A stretch of DNA of 21,338 nt from Tectiglobus sp039183375. GTDB lineage: Bacteria; Pseudomonadota; Alphaproteobacteria; Rhizobiales; Hyphomicrobiaceae. The stretch lies in the NCBI GenBank assembly GCA_039183375.1, contig JBCDBQ010000042.1:1-21338 (forward strand). The letters are read 5' to 3'. A model generated the notes under the pieces. The model was not told where the DNA came from and did not search any database. It saw only the letters and a program-made list of their open reading frames with translations. Below are positions 13,998 through 21,338 of the stretch, piece by piece. Each line of letters opens with the position of its first letter. Within the stretch, counting starts at the first letter, position 1. Made by a program: the position numbers and the translations under genes.

Positions 13998-15959
13998 ATG
14001 TCCGGATCGAACACAAAAATTGAATGGTATCTGGCGCGAGACGGTCAACAGCATGGACCGTTGAGCGAACCGGAACTTAGGAAATTCATTGAACTGGGTC
14101 ATTTGCATCCGACGGATCTGGTGTGGCGCGCGGGTTTCCCTGAATGGAGAACCGCCAGCGAAGTTTTCCCAGAAACAGAACCAGCTTCTGCCGCGCCACC
14201 GCCTCCACCACCAAATGTTGACGAGACCGCAGCGACATCAACTGCCGCAGGTATCGAGACCATTGCACCGGCAGAACCGGCTTCTTCCGACCAGCTAGCG
14301 TCGCACGCCGATCCACAACTCTCACAGTCTAGTCCTCAATCTGGTCCTGAGCAGCCTGTCGCTGACGCAACACGGCACGATAGTCCGACGCAGCGCGATA
14401 CCGGAGGTCGCGACAGTGCGCCCTCGCCAATCGCAGCTGACAGCAACAAGCCGGCCGGTCCTGGCAGAAACGAGCCTTCGACCCAACCACCGCAAACTGG
14501 CGCGCAAGGTGCCAACCCGGCGGCGGGCCGCCAGAGACCGTCAGACCGGGCAGGGCCGGCTGATCGGGCTCAGCCGGCTCCCGGCAATGCGCCAGGCCCA
14601 GGTCAGCCCCAGTTTCAACAACCTGATCCGCGGCTTGGCGGCACTGGCCAGCCTGCTCAACCGGGTGGCTCACCCCACCAAAGTCGCGATGCAAGGCGAC
14701 AGTCGTATGGTCCCACCGCAGGCCAGCATCCCAATACGATGCAGCAACCGAATGTACGACAAGCCCCAGCGGCGGGGACAACACGTCATCCGGGGCCTGG
14801 TCCGAATGCAGGTCCAGGCCAGCCAAACCCACAGCGCGGTCCGAACCCGCAAGGTCCCTACGGGGCTGCCAATCCCAACATGTACGGCAACCCCGCTGCC
14901 GACGTTTATCCGGGAGGCGGTCAACAGCATCATCCGGGCTTCCAGCAGAACCCTGCGCAACAGCAACAGCAACAGCGCGCCAGCCTCGATGATGAGGATG
15001 ACTTTTACGACGACGATGATTTCGATCAGCAACCACGCCGCCGTCCCATCGTGGCAGCCGTGGTATCGCTGGTCCTGTTGGCAATGATCGGTGCCGGTGG
15101 TTGGTTCGCCTACACCAATCAGGCTGCCTTGATGGAAGTCTTCAATGAGCTCACCAAGGAGGCAACAGGGCAGCCAGAAGTCGTTTCGGCGCCTGAAACT
15201 CCTGCTCGTGTCGCAGCTGATAGCGCGCGGCAACCAAGCAACGTGAAAACGGCTTCGACTTCTGCTGCTCAGCAGCCTCCGGCAGCGGCAGCACCGACAG
15301 CCGTTGCTAGCTACTCCGAACTGCCGATCTTCAAGACCCAGTTCTGGCAGTCGTTCAATTCTCTTTATCCGGCCTGGGCGAAGGCGCAAGAGAGCAACGC
15401 GGGCAAACTCCAGGCCAACGGCAAGTCAAGTGACGAAGTGCTGGCAGGCGTGGTCAAGTCACTCGTGGAGTGGCGCAGATCAAATGCTGATAAGATCCTT
15501 GCGGCATCTCCTGATCATCTGCGGACGCTGGCCAAGACCTTTGTCGCGAACCTGCAATTCCTTGTCACTCAAGACGTCCAGGCCTGTTATGGCTACATTT
15601 CAAAGGGCGAATTGAGCCCAACTGTTCTGCCGTTATTCGGCAACCCTGATTATGTTGGCCAACTCGGTACTCAGACTGAAGCGACCATTGCCGCAGCACA
15701 GAACGGAACTTCGACAAAGAAAACCTACAAAGAGCCGGTCAACGAGGACTTTACGTTCCTCGCAAACCTATTGGTCAAACGGGGCTGGACGGAATCCGAC
15801 CTCAAGATGTTCTCTGACCCGACTGAACTCTCGACTGCGCCAGCTTCCAAGGTTTGTACTTTGGTGACGCAGTGGTTCCAAACTCAACTTGAGATGCCGC
15901 CCAGTGACAAACAAATGCGGTTGCTGGCGACTTCACTGCAGCCAGTCGTCAGAGGCTAG
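13998..15959 (+). CDS. GYF_2 (DUF4339) domain bitopic membrane protein with disordered Pro/Gln/Gly-rich region
   Basis: 653 residues from ATG 13998; a GTG at 13956 would add 14 residues, and neither has a strong ribosome site. Residues 8-57 form a GYF_2 domain: EWYLARDGQQHGPLSEPEL ... DLVWRAGFPEWRTASEVF. Then come six prolines (67-72) and a disordered stretch rich in P, Q, G, N and A to about 320, a six-glutamine run, and a very acidic patch (DDEDDFYDDDDFD). Next are RRRP and one transmembrane helix at about 351-372 (IVAAVVSLVLLAMIGAGGWF). Arginines before the helix put the GYF domain in the cytoplasm and residues 373-653 in the periplasm. The C-terminal domain (about 435-653) holds the only two cysteines, Cys530 and Cys620, a possible disulfide. 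The family is uncharacterised; GYF domains usually bind proline-rich peptides. Function unknown. Confidence 0.85.
   Translation: MSGSNTKIEWYLARDGQQHGPLSEPELRKFIELGHLHPTDLVWRAGFPEWRTASEVFPETEPASAAPPPPPPNVDETAATSTAAGIETIAPAEPASSDQLASHADPQLSQSSPQSGPEQPVADATRHDSPTQRDTGGRDSAPSPIAADSNKPAGPGRNEPSTQPPQTGAQGANPAAGRQRPSDRAGPADRAQPAPGNAPGPGQPQFQQPDPRLGGTGQPAQPGGSPHQSRDARRQSYGPTAGQHPNTMQQPNVRQAPAAGTTRHPGPGPNAGPGQPNPQRGPNPQGPYGAANPNMYGNPAADVYPGGGQQHHPGFQQNPAQQQQQQRASLDDEDDFYDDDDFDQQPRRRPIVAAVVSLVLLAMIGAGGWFAYTNQAALMEVFNELTKEATGQPEVVSAPETPARVAADSARQPSNVKTASTSAAQQPPAAAAPTAVASYSELPIFKTQFWQSFNSLYPAWAKAQESNAGKLQANGKSSDEVLAGVVKSLVEWRRSNADKILAASPDHLRTLAKTFVANLQFLVTQDVQACYGYISKGELSPTVLPLFGNPDYVGQLGTQTEATIAAAQNGTSTKKTYKEPVNEDFTFLANLLVKRGWTESDLKMFSDPTELSTAPASKVCTLVTQWFQTQLEMPPSDKQMRLLATSLQPVVRG
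14958..14975 (+). repeat. Hexanucleotide CAACAG x3 encoding six glutamines
   Basis: Three exact copies of CAACAG give a run of six Gln in the disordered part of the GYF_2 protein. As it is in frame, a change in unit number would alter only the length of the run by two residues per unit. Confidence 0.8.
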
Positions 15960-16084
15960 GTTCAGCAGCATGCGATAGACTTCCTGCATCAAGGTGCTGC
16001 TGCAGCCCGTACGTCATTCTAACATCGGTGCAGGCCTACGGGGCTTGGCGACAGACGCTTGATGATGCATGAAGGGCTCCTGCA

Positions 16085-16154
16085 CTGAATTCTGCGCCCT
16101 GACGTCTGCGCCCTGATTTCTGCGCATTGTCTTCTGCGCATTGACTTCCGCCGC
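16085..16154 (+). repeat. Degenerate 14-bp tandem repeat (about five units) upstream of the ABC-F gene
   Basis: Units are CTGAATTCTGCGCC (16085-16098), CTGACGTCTGCGCC (16099-16112), CTGATTTCTGCGCA (16113-16126), TTGTCTTCTGCGCA (16127-16140) and a decayed TTGACTTCCGCCGC (16141-16154). The core TCTGCGC is kept in four copies. A period of 14 is not a multiple of three, so this is not a protein repeat. The array ends 24 bases before the ABC-F start codon, in the presumed leader, and could affect RNA structure, initiation or regulator binding. Confidence 0.7.
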
Positions 16155-16178
16155 TATTGAAGACCTGGATTTGGCGTG

Positions 16179-18089
16179 ATGCTGCACATCAACGAGCTGA
16201 CCTACCGGATCGAAGGCCGCCTCATCCTTGATGAGGCGACTGTCGCGATTCCGACAGGCCACAAGGTAGGATTGGTCGGGCGTAACGGGACAGGCAAGAC
16301 AACTCTCCTGAAACTCATCATTGGCGAGTATGCGGCTGAATCCGGTTCCATATCGGTACCAAACTCGGCAAAGATTGGTCATGTTGCGCAAGAGGCTCCG
16401 GGCGACAGCACCTCGTTGATCGACTGGGTGTTGGCTGCACACCAGGAGCGGGCTGCCTTGCTTGCAGAAGCTGAAACTGCGAGCAACCCCAATCGCATTG
16501 CCGAGATCCAGATCCGCCTTACTGACATCGGGGCACACACTGCACCGGCGCGGGCCGCCGCCATTCTCGCCGGACTAGGGTTCGATGAGGCAGCACAACA
16601 GCGCTCCTGTTCGGAGTTCTCCGGCGGCTGGCGGATGCGCGTCGCGCTTGCCTCCGTTCTGTTCCTAGAGCCCGAAATCCTGCTTCTCGACGAACCGACC
16701 AACTATCTCGATCTGGAAGGCTCGCTGTGGCTGGAGACCTATCTTCGCACGTATCCGCATACTGTGATCATCGTCAGCCACGATCGCAATCTGCTCAACA
16801 CGGCAGTACGCTCAATCCTGCATCTCAACCAAGGCCGCCTCACCCTCTTCACCGGTGGCTATGACGACTTTGAAAATGCCTATCGAGAGCGCCAGGAACA
16901 GCAACTCAAGCTCAAGAAGAAGCAGGATGCAGAGCGCAAGCGGATCGAAAGCTTTGTCGATCGTTTTCGCGCCAAGGCGACCAAGGCCACACAGGCACAA
17001 AGCCGCTTGAAAACCCTGGCGCGCATGAAGCCGATCGCTGCGCAGATGGACGATGCCGTCGTACCTTTCTCCTTTCCTGCACCGGCAAAGTCGCTTGCAA
17101 GCCCTTTGGTGCAGCTTGAGGGCGGAGCTGTCGGCTATGAGCCCGGCCAAACTGTTCTGCAGGACCTGGACCTCAGAATTGACAATGACGATCGGATTGC
17201 GCTGCTTGGCCAGAATGGCAATGGCAAATCGACATTTGCAAAACTCTTGTCCGGTCGTCTTTCGCCAATGCAGGGCCGTTATAACAGGCACCGGCATGTC
17301 ACGTTCGGATACTTCGCGCAGCACCAATTGGATGAACTTTCTCCTGCGCAAACGCCGATGTACTACATTACCGAGCTAATGCCGGACGCGAGCGATGCGC
17401 AGCGTCGCGCTCGGCTCGGTGCTTTTGGCTTTGGAGTCGCGAAAGCGGACAACAAATGCGGGACCTTGTCCGGCGGAGAAAAAGCGCGTCTGCTGCTCAT
17501 GCTTGCGGCTTTCCATGGTCCCCATGTGATGATCCTGGATGAGCCTACAAACCATCTGGATGTTGACAGCCGCCAGGCCCTTATTCAGGCGCTTAATGAT
17601 TACGACGGTGCGGTTATCCTGATCAGCCATGACCGCCATCTTATCGAGGCTTGTGCGGACCGCTTGTGGATCGTGCGTGATGGAACCGTTGCGTCGTTTG
17701 ACGGTGACATGGATGACTACCGCCGTTACCTCCTCGATCGCGTTTCGCAAGCCAAGAAACAGTCATCGAAAGAGTCGACTGCAGAAGCTGAAGCCAAGCT
17801 TGGCCGCAGTGATCAACGTCGCATTGCTGCCGAGCGACGCGCTGCCTTAGCCCCCCTCAAGAGACTTGCAACGAAGGCCGAGCAAGAAGTCGAGGCAATC
17901 TCGAGCAAACTCGAACAGCTGGACCAGTCGCTGGCCGATGCGGATCTCTACACGCGCGATCCGGATAAAGCGCAAGAGCTTTTGCGGTTGCGCGGACAAT
18001 GCGCCAAGCAGCTTGAGGAAGCCGAAGCGACCTGGTTGGCTGCCATGCAGGACTACGAAGACGCGCAACTCAAAGCCGAAGTCAGCTGA
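16179..18089 (+). CDS. ABC-F family ATP-binding protein (YheS/Uup-like)
   Basis: 636 residues with two ABC domains and no membrane segment. Domain 1 has Walker A GRNGTGKT (34-41), signature FSGGWRMRV (from 147) and Walker B ILLLDEPTN (DEPTN 171-175). Domain 2 has Walker A GQNGNGKS (344-351), signature LSGGEKARL (430-438) and Walker B MILDEPTN (DEPTN 454-458). The linker (about 235-300, rich in K, R, E and Q) is the ABC-F arm that contacts P-site tRNA in the ribosome. A charged coiled-coil tail (about 530-636) follows. ABC-F proteins rescue or tune stalled ribosomes, and a few confer antibiotic resistance; this one looks like a housekeeping YheS/Uup type. ATG 16179 gives MLHINELTYR; a GTG directly before it would add one residue. 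The 14-bp tandem repeat lies just upstream. Confidence 0.93.
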   Translation: MLHINELTYRIEGRLILDEATVAIPTGHKVGLVGRNGTGKTTLLKLIIGEYAAESGSISVPNSAKIGHVAQEAPGDSTSLIDWVLAAHQERAALLAEAETASNPNRIAEIQIRLTDIGAHTAPARAAAILAGLGFDEAAQQRSCSEFSGGWRMRVALASVLFLEPEILLLDEPTNYLDLEGSLWLETYLRTYPHTVIIVSHDRNLLNTAVRSILHLNQGRLTLFTGGYDDFENAYRERQEQQLKLKKKQDAERKRIESFVDRFRAKATKATQAQSRLKTLARMKPIAAQMDDAVVPFSFPAPAKSLASPLVQLEGGAVGYEPGQTVLQDLDLRIDNDDRIALLGQNGNGKSTFAKLLSGRLSPMQGRYNRHRHVTFGYFAQHQLDELSPAQTPMYYITELMPDASDAQRRARLGAFGFGVAKADNKCGTLSGGEKARLLLMLAAFHGPHVMILDEPTNHLDVDSRQALIQALNDYDGAVILISHDRHLIEACADRLWIVRDGTVASFDGDMDDYRRYLLDRVSQAKKQSSKESTAEAEAKLGRSDQRRIAAERRAALAPLKRLATKAEQEVEAISSKLEQLDQSLADADLYTRDPDKAQELLRLRGQCAKQLEEAEATWLAAMQDYEDAQLKAEVS

Positions 18090-18712
18090 GGCTAAAGCCG
18101 ATCACAACAGTGATCTGAGAATATTTAGCAAAAGTGTTTTACAGTGATGATTTTTGCGCTGATCTTGCTTGGGTCCATGCGGCCACATAAGCGGCGGCGA
18201 CTGATTATTTTTCCACTTGGTGCGTGAACATTGCTTCTCTGTAATCACCCATTCTAGGCAACTGAACTTGATACAGAAATTATGTGTTGTCGCAGCTGCT
18301 CGCGGACCTCGTCTGGGTGGTTTGTGACAATCGCCACTTAGGTTTTTCAACAAATGATGACAATCGGTGTTAGTCCTCCTCGCGCGCCTGCCATCAAAGA
18401 TGGTAAACAGGGTCTGTGGGGAGCAGATGCGCGGTGTAATGCGGGGGCATCACGATGGTTGGGACCGCGGCGTCTCAACTAGGCTACTGCTCCCCAGCCT
18501 TTCCCTCACAACAAGAACTTTGGCTCGTCAGCGTGACGCGAACACTGCGGTGGCGATGTTGCATAATGCCATGGTCCGATCTGACGTGGATAGATCGTCT
18601 TCGATTGTCTTCGGTTTCCACTCCTCTGACACCACGCACAATCGCTCAAACATTGATCACGCGGTCATATCAGGGCAATCTTCTCCGTAAACCACACCAA
18701 CGGAGAGATGTC
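18090..18712. other. Gene-poor intergenic stretch between the ABC-F and GST genes
   Basis: About 620 bases with no coding region I can support. Possible open frames on both strands are short, of atypical composition and unlike any family I know. The first 280 bases look more AT-rich than the flanking genes. A six-pair hairpin, GATCAC-AACA-GTGATC (18100-18115), lies 11 bases after the ABC-F stop without a U-run and may help end that transcript. A CATAAT box near 18560 has no matching -35 element. It may contain a promoter for the GST operon, a small RNA or a decayed gene; the sequence does not decide. Confidence 0.4.
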
Positions 18713-19321
18713 ATGAAGCTACTCGCTGCCGGCGCGTCACCCTATGTCCGCAAAGTTCGAATGACGGCAAAGCTGAAAGGCCTCGATAGCCACATTGAAC
18801 TGATCTCGCCTGATCACGCATCGATAGAAGAATTTCGCGCGCAAAATCCGCTTGCCAAGATTCCGATCCTGTTGACCGAGAAAGACGGCGCCATTTATGA
18901 CAGCCACGTCATTTGTGAGTATCTCGACTCACAAGTTGCCTTGCCCGTTCTGTTTCCGGGCGACGGGCAAGCGCGTTGGCAAATGTTGACCCGAGCGGCC
19001 ATGGCGGACGGTGTTCTGGATGCCGCGCTGTTGCTTGTTTATGAGGGCCGCTACCGACCGGAAGAAATGCGCGTTCAAGCATGGGTCGACATGCAGCAGG
19101 CTAAGATTGACACGGCCATAGCACAGCTTGAGGCTGCACCGCCCGAGTGGGGCGCCAACCCTGACTATAGCCACATCACCATCGCAGCCGCGCTCGGTTA
19201 TCTCGACTTCCGACATGGCGGCAAGTGGCGTGCCAACAATCCCAATATGGTAGCTTGGCTCGACAAGTTCGCAGAAGCCTTCCCGGCCTATGGCGAAACC
19301 GCTCCGCCACCCAATGCCTGA
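18713..19321 (+). CDS. Glutathione S-transferase family protein
   Basis: 202 residues, normal for a bacterial GST. The N-terminal thioredoxin-like half opens MKLLAAGASPYVRKVRM, where Ser9 is the usual activating or binding position, continues with NPLAKIPIL (the cis-proline loop), then DSHVICEYLD, the glutathione-contact motif (normally ES). The all-helical C-terminal half contains the conserved DYSHITIAAALGYLDFRHGG. GGAGAG lies five bases before this ATG, which decides the start; the frame is open for another 86 codons upstream but that part has no GST similarity. The hydratase gene follows after 52 bases. GSTs in catabolic operons often open, isomerise or dehalogenate ring-derived compounds, but no substrate can be named. 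Confidence 0.92.
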   Translation: MKLLAAGASPYVRKVRMTAKLKGLDSHIELISPDHASIEEFRAQNPLAKIPILLTEKDGAIYDSHVICEYLDSQVALPVLFPGDGQARWQMLTRAAMADGVLDAALLLVYEGRYRPEEMRVQAWVDMQQAKIDTAIAQLEAAPPEWGANPDYSHITIAAALGYLDFRHGGKWRANNPNMVAWLDKFAEAFPAYGETAPPPNA

Positions 19322-19373
19322 CGGGACCGGAATGCGTCCTTTCCAAACAAAGTAACGACCGGAGTTGATTGCC

Positions 19374-20156
19374 ATGGCTGACTTTAATGCGGGACAAGCC
19401 GCACGCTTCATTGCCGACGCACATCGTGCGCGAGCCGCTTTTCAGAACCTGCAAGGCGATCTCACACCTCCGACCATCGCGGACGCTTACGCGGCACAGG
19501 AGGCCCTTGTTGACATCTGGCAAGCGGACTATGGTCCGGTTGCCGGCCTCAAGATTGCGACAACGACCAAAGTCATGCAGGAACTGATGGGCATCGACCA
19601 TCCGTGCGGTGGCATGATCTACCAGAACCGCATTCACAAATCACCCATCGTGCTCAAGGCCTCTGACTACACGCACGTTGTGATCGAGTGCGAATTGGCG
19701 GTCGTCCTCAAGGCCGATCTCGCTGGTCAAGCTACACCTTATGCGGCCGCGGATGTCCGGTCCGCGGTTGGTGAGGCGATGGCGGTCTTTGAGCTGATCG
19801 AGGACCGCAACGCGGTCTACAAAGACTGCGACGTGCGCACCTTGATCGCAGACAACTCATGGAACGCTGGAATAGTGGCCGGCGAACGCATCTCGGTGCC
19901 GGCTGATCTGGAACTCAACGGGCTCGCCGGCAAGCTTCTGGTCAATGGCGAGGTGCGCTCCGAAGGTCCGACCGAAGGTCCGATGGATGCCCTGGCCTGG
20001 GTCGCCAACCATGCGATCGAGCGCGGCCGCCCGTTGCGCCAAGGCATGTTCGTGATCACCGGCAGCGTCGTCGCGACCCTGCCGATATTACCCGGCGAGA
20101 ATTTCCGGTTCGAGTTGGACAAGATTGGAAGCTGTGAAGTGACGCTGGACACATAG
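19374..20156 (+). CDS. 2-keto-4-pentenoate hydratase / fumarylacetoacetate hydrolase-fold enzyme
   Basis: 260 residues, the usual length of MhpD-type hydratases. The metal ligands of that family appear as Glu105 and Glu107 (VIECELAVV) and Glu140 (FELIEDR), with Lys60 in the GLKIATTTK substrate loop. These enzymes add water to 2-hydroxypenta-2,4-dienoate in meta-cleavage pathways or decarboxylate related 2-oxo acids. GGAG lies nine bases before ATG 19374; a TTG three codons upstream is less likely. It follows the GST gene and ends before a likely intrinsic terminator, so the pair forms a two-gene operon. No ring-cleavage dioxygenase or aldolase is nearby, so the pathway is open. Confidence 0.88.
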   Translation: MADFNAGQAARFIADAHRARAAFQNLQGDLTPPTIADAYAAQEALVDIWQADYGPVAGLKIATTTKVMQELMGIDHPCGGMIYQNRIHKSPIVLKASDYTHVVIECELAVVLKADLAGQATPYAAADVRSAVGEAMAVFELIEDRNAVYKDCDVRTLIADNSWNAGIVAGERISVPADLELNGLAGKLLVNGEVRSEGPTEGPMDALAWVANHAIERGRPLRQGMFVITGSVVATLPILPGENFRFELDKIGSCEVTLDT

Positions 20157-20218
20157 ATCCACTTCCCGTTCGGCCTTGCTTGATCGATCCCACTGACCCC
20201 ACTCGCCAGCAACTACAG

Positions 20219-20256
20219 CCCCGCCAGCCTTAAGCCGCGGGGTTGGTTTGTTTGTC
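20219..20256 (+). terminator. Likely intrinsic terminator of the GST-hydratase operon
   Basis: CCCCGC (20219-20224) pairs with GCGGGG (20237-20242) across a 12-base loop and is followed by TTGGTTTGTTTGT, a U-rich tail. It lies 62 bases after the hydratase stop and is oriented for plus-strand transcripts. Confidence 0.65.
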
Positions 20257-20330
20257 AGGATGGCGGGACGTGATCTACACCGCTCTAATTTAATACAAGG
20301 CGCACATCACGCCCCACACTTCGGCTGGCA

Positions 20331-20393
20331 GTGCACGGGGTGCCCTGCACAAACACTGCCCGAATGGTGCCCTCTCCGATTTGTCCCAAATCG
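20331..20393. other. Two neighbouring hairpins in the hydratase-ureG intergenic region
   Basis: GTGCA-C-GGG (20331-20339) pairs with CCC-TGCAC (20343-20350) with one bulge and a GTG loop. CGATTTG (20377-20383) pairs with CAAATCG (20387-20393) around TCC. Neither has a U-run. They could be part of the ureG-side transcript 3' end or of an unrecognised small RNA. Confidence 0.35.
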
Positions 20394-20641
20394 CTTAGAC
20401 GTGGCCGCCGATTGGAGTAACCTTGCCACCATCTCAGCCCTGGGAAGAGCATCGCCGCTGGGTGGTTGCGTGACCATGATCCAACGGAAAACCGAAATCT
20501 GCCCCTCGCATTGCGGGCGCCCCCGGAAGGCGATCCTGAACGAAGCAGATGCATGGCATTCTAAGCTGAACCGACGTCGCGGGGACTACTCGGTCGCACA
20601 GAACGTCCCGAACCAAATCCATAAACGTAGTTTTGGGAGTC

Positions 20642-21274
20642 TTATGCCACCTGCTTGCCGAGTTCCAATCCACCCGCTTCTGCGATGAAGTCCGAGATTT
20701 CACTGACGCCAACATCTGATTTCAGATTGGCGAAAACGAATGGGCGGCCGGCCCGCATCCGTGTGGCATCGCTCTTCATGACGTCCAGATTTGCCCCCAC
20801 GTAGGGCGCGAGGTCGGTCTTGTTGATCACGAGTAGATCTGACTTCGTTATGCCAGGACCGCCTTTGCGCGGGATCTCCTCACCTTGTGCAACATCGATA
20901 ACGTAGATGGTCAGGTCTGCCAGATCGGGAGAGAACGTAGCCGCGAGATTATCGCCACCGGACTCGATGAGTACGAGTTCCAGTTTAGGCAGGCGCTCGC
21001 GCATTTCCGCGATCGCGTTGAGATTGAGTGAGCAATCTTCGCGGATCGCTGTGTGTGGACAGCCACCTGTCTCCACGCCCATCACACGTTCCGACGGGAG
21101 CACCTGGGCGCGCATTAGAAACTCAGCATCCTCACGCGTATAGATGTCGTTGGTGATGACGCACATGTCGGTCTTTGATGCGAGTGCCCGGCACAATCCG
21201 GCCGTCAAGGTTGTCTTGCCTGAACCGACGGGGCCGCCAATACCAACACGCAGGGGTCCATGGGGAGAACTCAT
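20642..21274 (-). CDS. ureG: Urease accessory GTPase UreG
   Basis: 210 residues, standard for UreG, the GTPase that with UreF, UreD (UreH) and UreE inserts nickel into apo-urease. The P-loop GGPVGSGKT is at 13-21. The nickel-binding Cys72-Pro-His74 lies in VETGGCPHTAIRED. The downstream conserved segment ESGGDNLAATFSPDLADL, the IDVAQGEEIPRKGGPGI block and NKTDLAPYVGANL (guanine recognition NKTD) are all present. The ATG overlaps the ureF stop as ATGA. No further urease gene follows ureG on this strand inside the window, so the operon ends here, with about 485 non-coding bases beyond. The structural and other accessory genes must lie to the right. Confidence 0.97.
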   Translation of the reverse strand: MSSPHGPLRVGIGGPVGSGKTTLTAGLCRALASKTDMCVITNDIYTREDAEFLMRAQVLPSERVMGVETGGCPHTAIREDCSLNLNAIAEMRERLPKLELVLIESGGDNLAATFSPDLADLTIYVIDVAQGEEIPRKGGPGITKSDLLVINKTDLAPYVGANLDVMKSDATRMRAGRPFVFANLKSDVGVSEISDFIAEAGGLELGKQVA

Positions 21275-21338
21275 GAGCGAAACAACCTCGTCGTGTGGGT
21301 TTCATGAAAAAGCGACGCGAGATCTTCTCCGAAACTGG
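21271..21338 (-). CDS. ureF: Urease accessory protein UreF, C-terminal end only (partial)
   Basis: The window edge leaves the last 22 codons. They read SFGEDLASLFHETHTTRLFRS-stop, and the end 'HETQyTRLFRS' is the well-conserved UreF C-terminus, the region that contacts UreG and UreD. The TGA overlaps the ureG ATG by the ATGA arrangement, as is usual in ureFG pairs. The rest of the gene is outside the window, to the right. Confidence 0.9.
   Translation of the reverse strand, partial: SFGEDLASLFHETHTTRLFRS

Larger units (their letters stand above)
20157..20641. other. Gene-poor, hairpin-rich stretch between the hydratase gene and ureG
   Basis: This stretch of 485 bases lies between two convergent operons. 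It begins with the hydratase terminator. Open frames on either strand (for example on the minus strand across 20285-20554) have no recognisable family and no good ribosome site. Two compact hairpins are present at 20331-20350 and 20377-20393. I see no repeat, tRNA or mobile-element end. Confidence 0.4.

Noticed and set aside
14329..15087. Long open frames of over 220 codons on both strands across the Pro/Gln-rich part of the GYF_2 gene
   Set aside because: Low-complexity CC/CAG/CAA-rich DNA has few stop codons in other frames; the proteins match no family and the GYF_2 frame explains the DNA fully.
16062..16088. Eight-codon leader peptide before the ABC-F gene
   Set aside because: No ribosome site, and there is nothing in the short peptide that resembles known stalling leaders.
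16085..16154. CRISPR-like array
   Set aside because: Units are directly adjacent, 14 bases long and without spacers, which does not fit CRISPR.
16014..16538. Minus-strand frame across the tandem repeat and the start of the ABC-F gene
   Set aside because: It overlaps the well-supported Walker A region of the ABC-F protein, and the 14-base period would shift frame, so the repeat does not encode a protein repeat.
18455..18712. Open frame continuous with and upstream of the GST gene
   Set aside because: It has no GST similarity, many rare-looking Trp/Arg/Cys residues and no ribosome site, while the ATG at 18713 has GGAGAG in place and begins exactly at the GST fold.
20285..20715. Overlapping short frames on both strands in the gap before ureG
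   Set aside because: No known family, no ribosome site, and the two strands offer competing frames; part also overlaps ureG.

Overview
The window looks like chromosomal DNA from an alphaproteobacterium. The grounds are moderately high GC by eye, a TAXI-type TRAP importer, a ureF-ureG pair, a UspF-like stress protein, a Pro/Gln-rich GYF_2 membrane protein and an ABC-F ATPase. I cannot name the genus. I see no integrase, transposase, CRISPR array, tRNA or rRNA; it reads as a mosaic of small metabolic operons.

Positions 1-4814 hold catabolic genes. The 3' end of an SDR dehydrogenase is translationally coupled (TAATG) to a 3-hydroxyisobutyrate-dehydrogenase-type enzyme. A flavin-dependent (LLM) monooxygenase converges on it. 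Divergent from the monooxygenase is a rightward trio: a di-iron fatty acid hydroxylase/sterol desaturase-type membrane protein, a xylose-isomerase-like TIM barrel and an AhpD/carboxymuconolactone-decarboxylase-type protein. Together they resemble an oxidative degradation module of unknown substrate.

Positions 4847-13679 are all on the minus strand. In transcription order they are ndk, ridA, a DinB-fold protein, a molybdopterin oxidoreductase, a PLP-dependent threonine-dehydratase-type lyase (4-base ATGA overlap), and then, after a hairpin, a TAXI substrate-binding protein, a fused 4TM/12TM TRAP permease with a C-terminal DUF3394-like domain, and a UspF-like protein. A good sigma70-type promoter lies ahead of ndk. 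A plausible reading is uptake of an organic acid or amino acid by TRAP, redox work by the Mo enzyme, dehydration or deamination by the PLP lyase, and clean-up of reactive enamines by RidA. This is inference.

Positions 13998-18089 are on the plus strand. They hold a bitopic GYF_2-domain protein with a long disordered region and a two-cysteine C-terminal domain, then an ABC-F ATPase preceded by a degenerate 14-bp tandem repeat. A gene-poor stretch (18090-18712) follows. A glutathione S-transferase and a 2-keto-4-pentenoate-hydratase-type enzyme form a small operon ending in a likely intrinsic terminator at 20219-20256. A second gene-poor, hairpin-rich stretch (20157-20641) precedes the minus-strand ureF-ureG end of a urease operon at the right edge.

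The less ordinary items are the GYF_2 protein, the tandem repeat before the ABC-F gene, the Mo-enzyme/PLP-lyase/RidA/TRAP neighbourhood, and several precise intergenic inverted repeats. No obviously new defence or mobile system was found.
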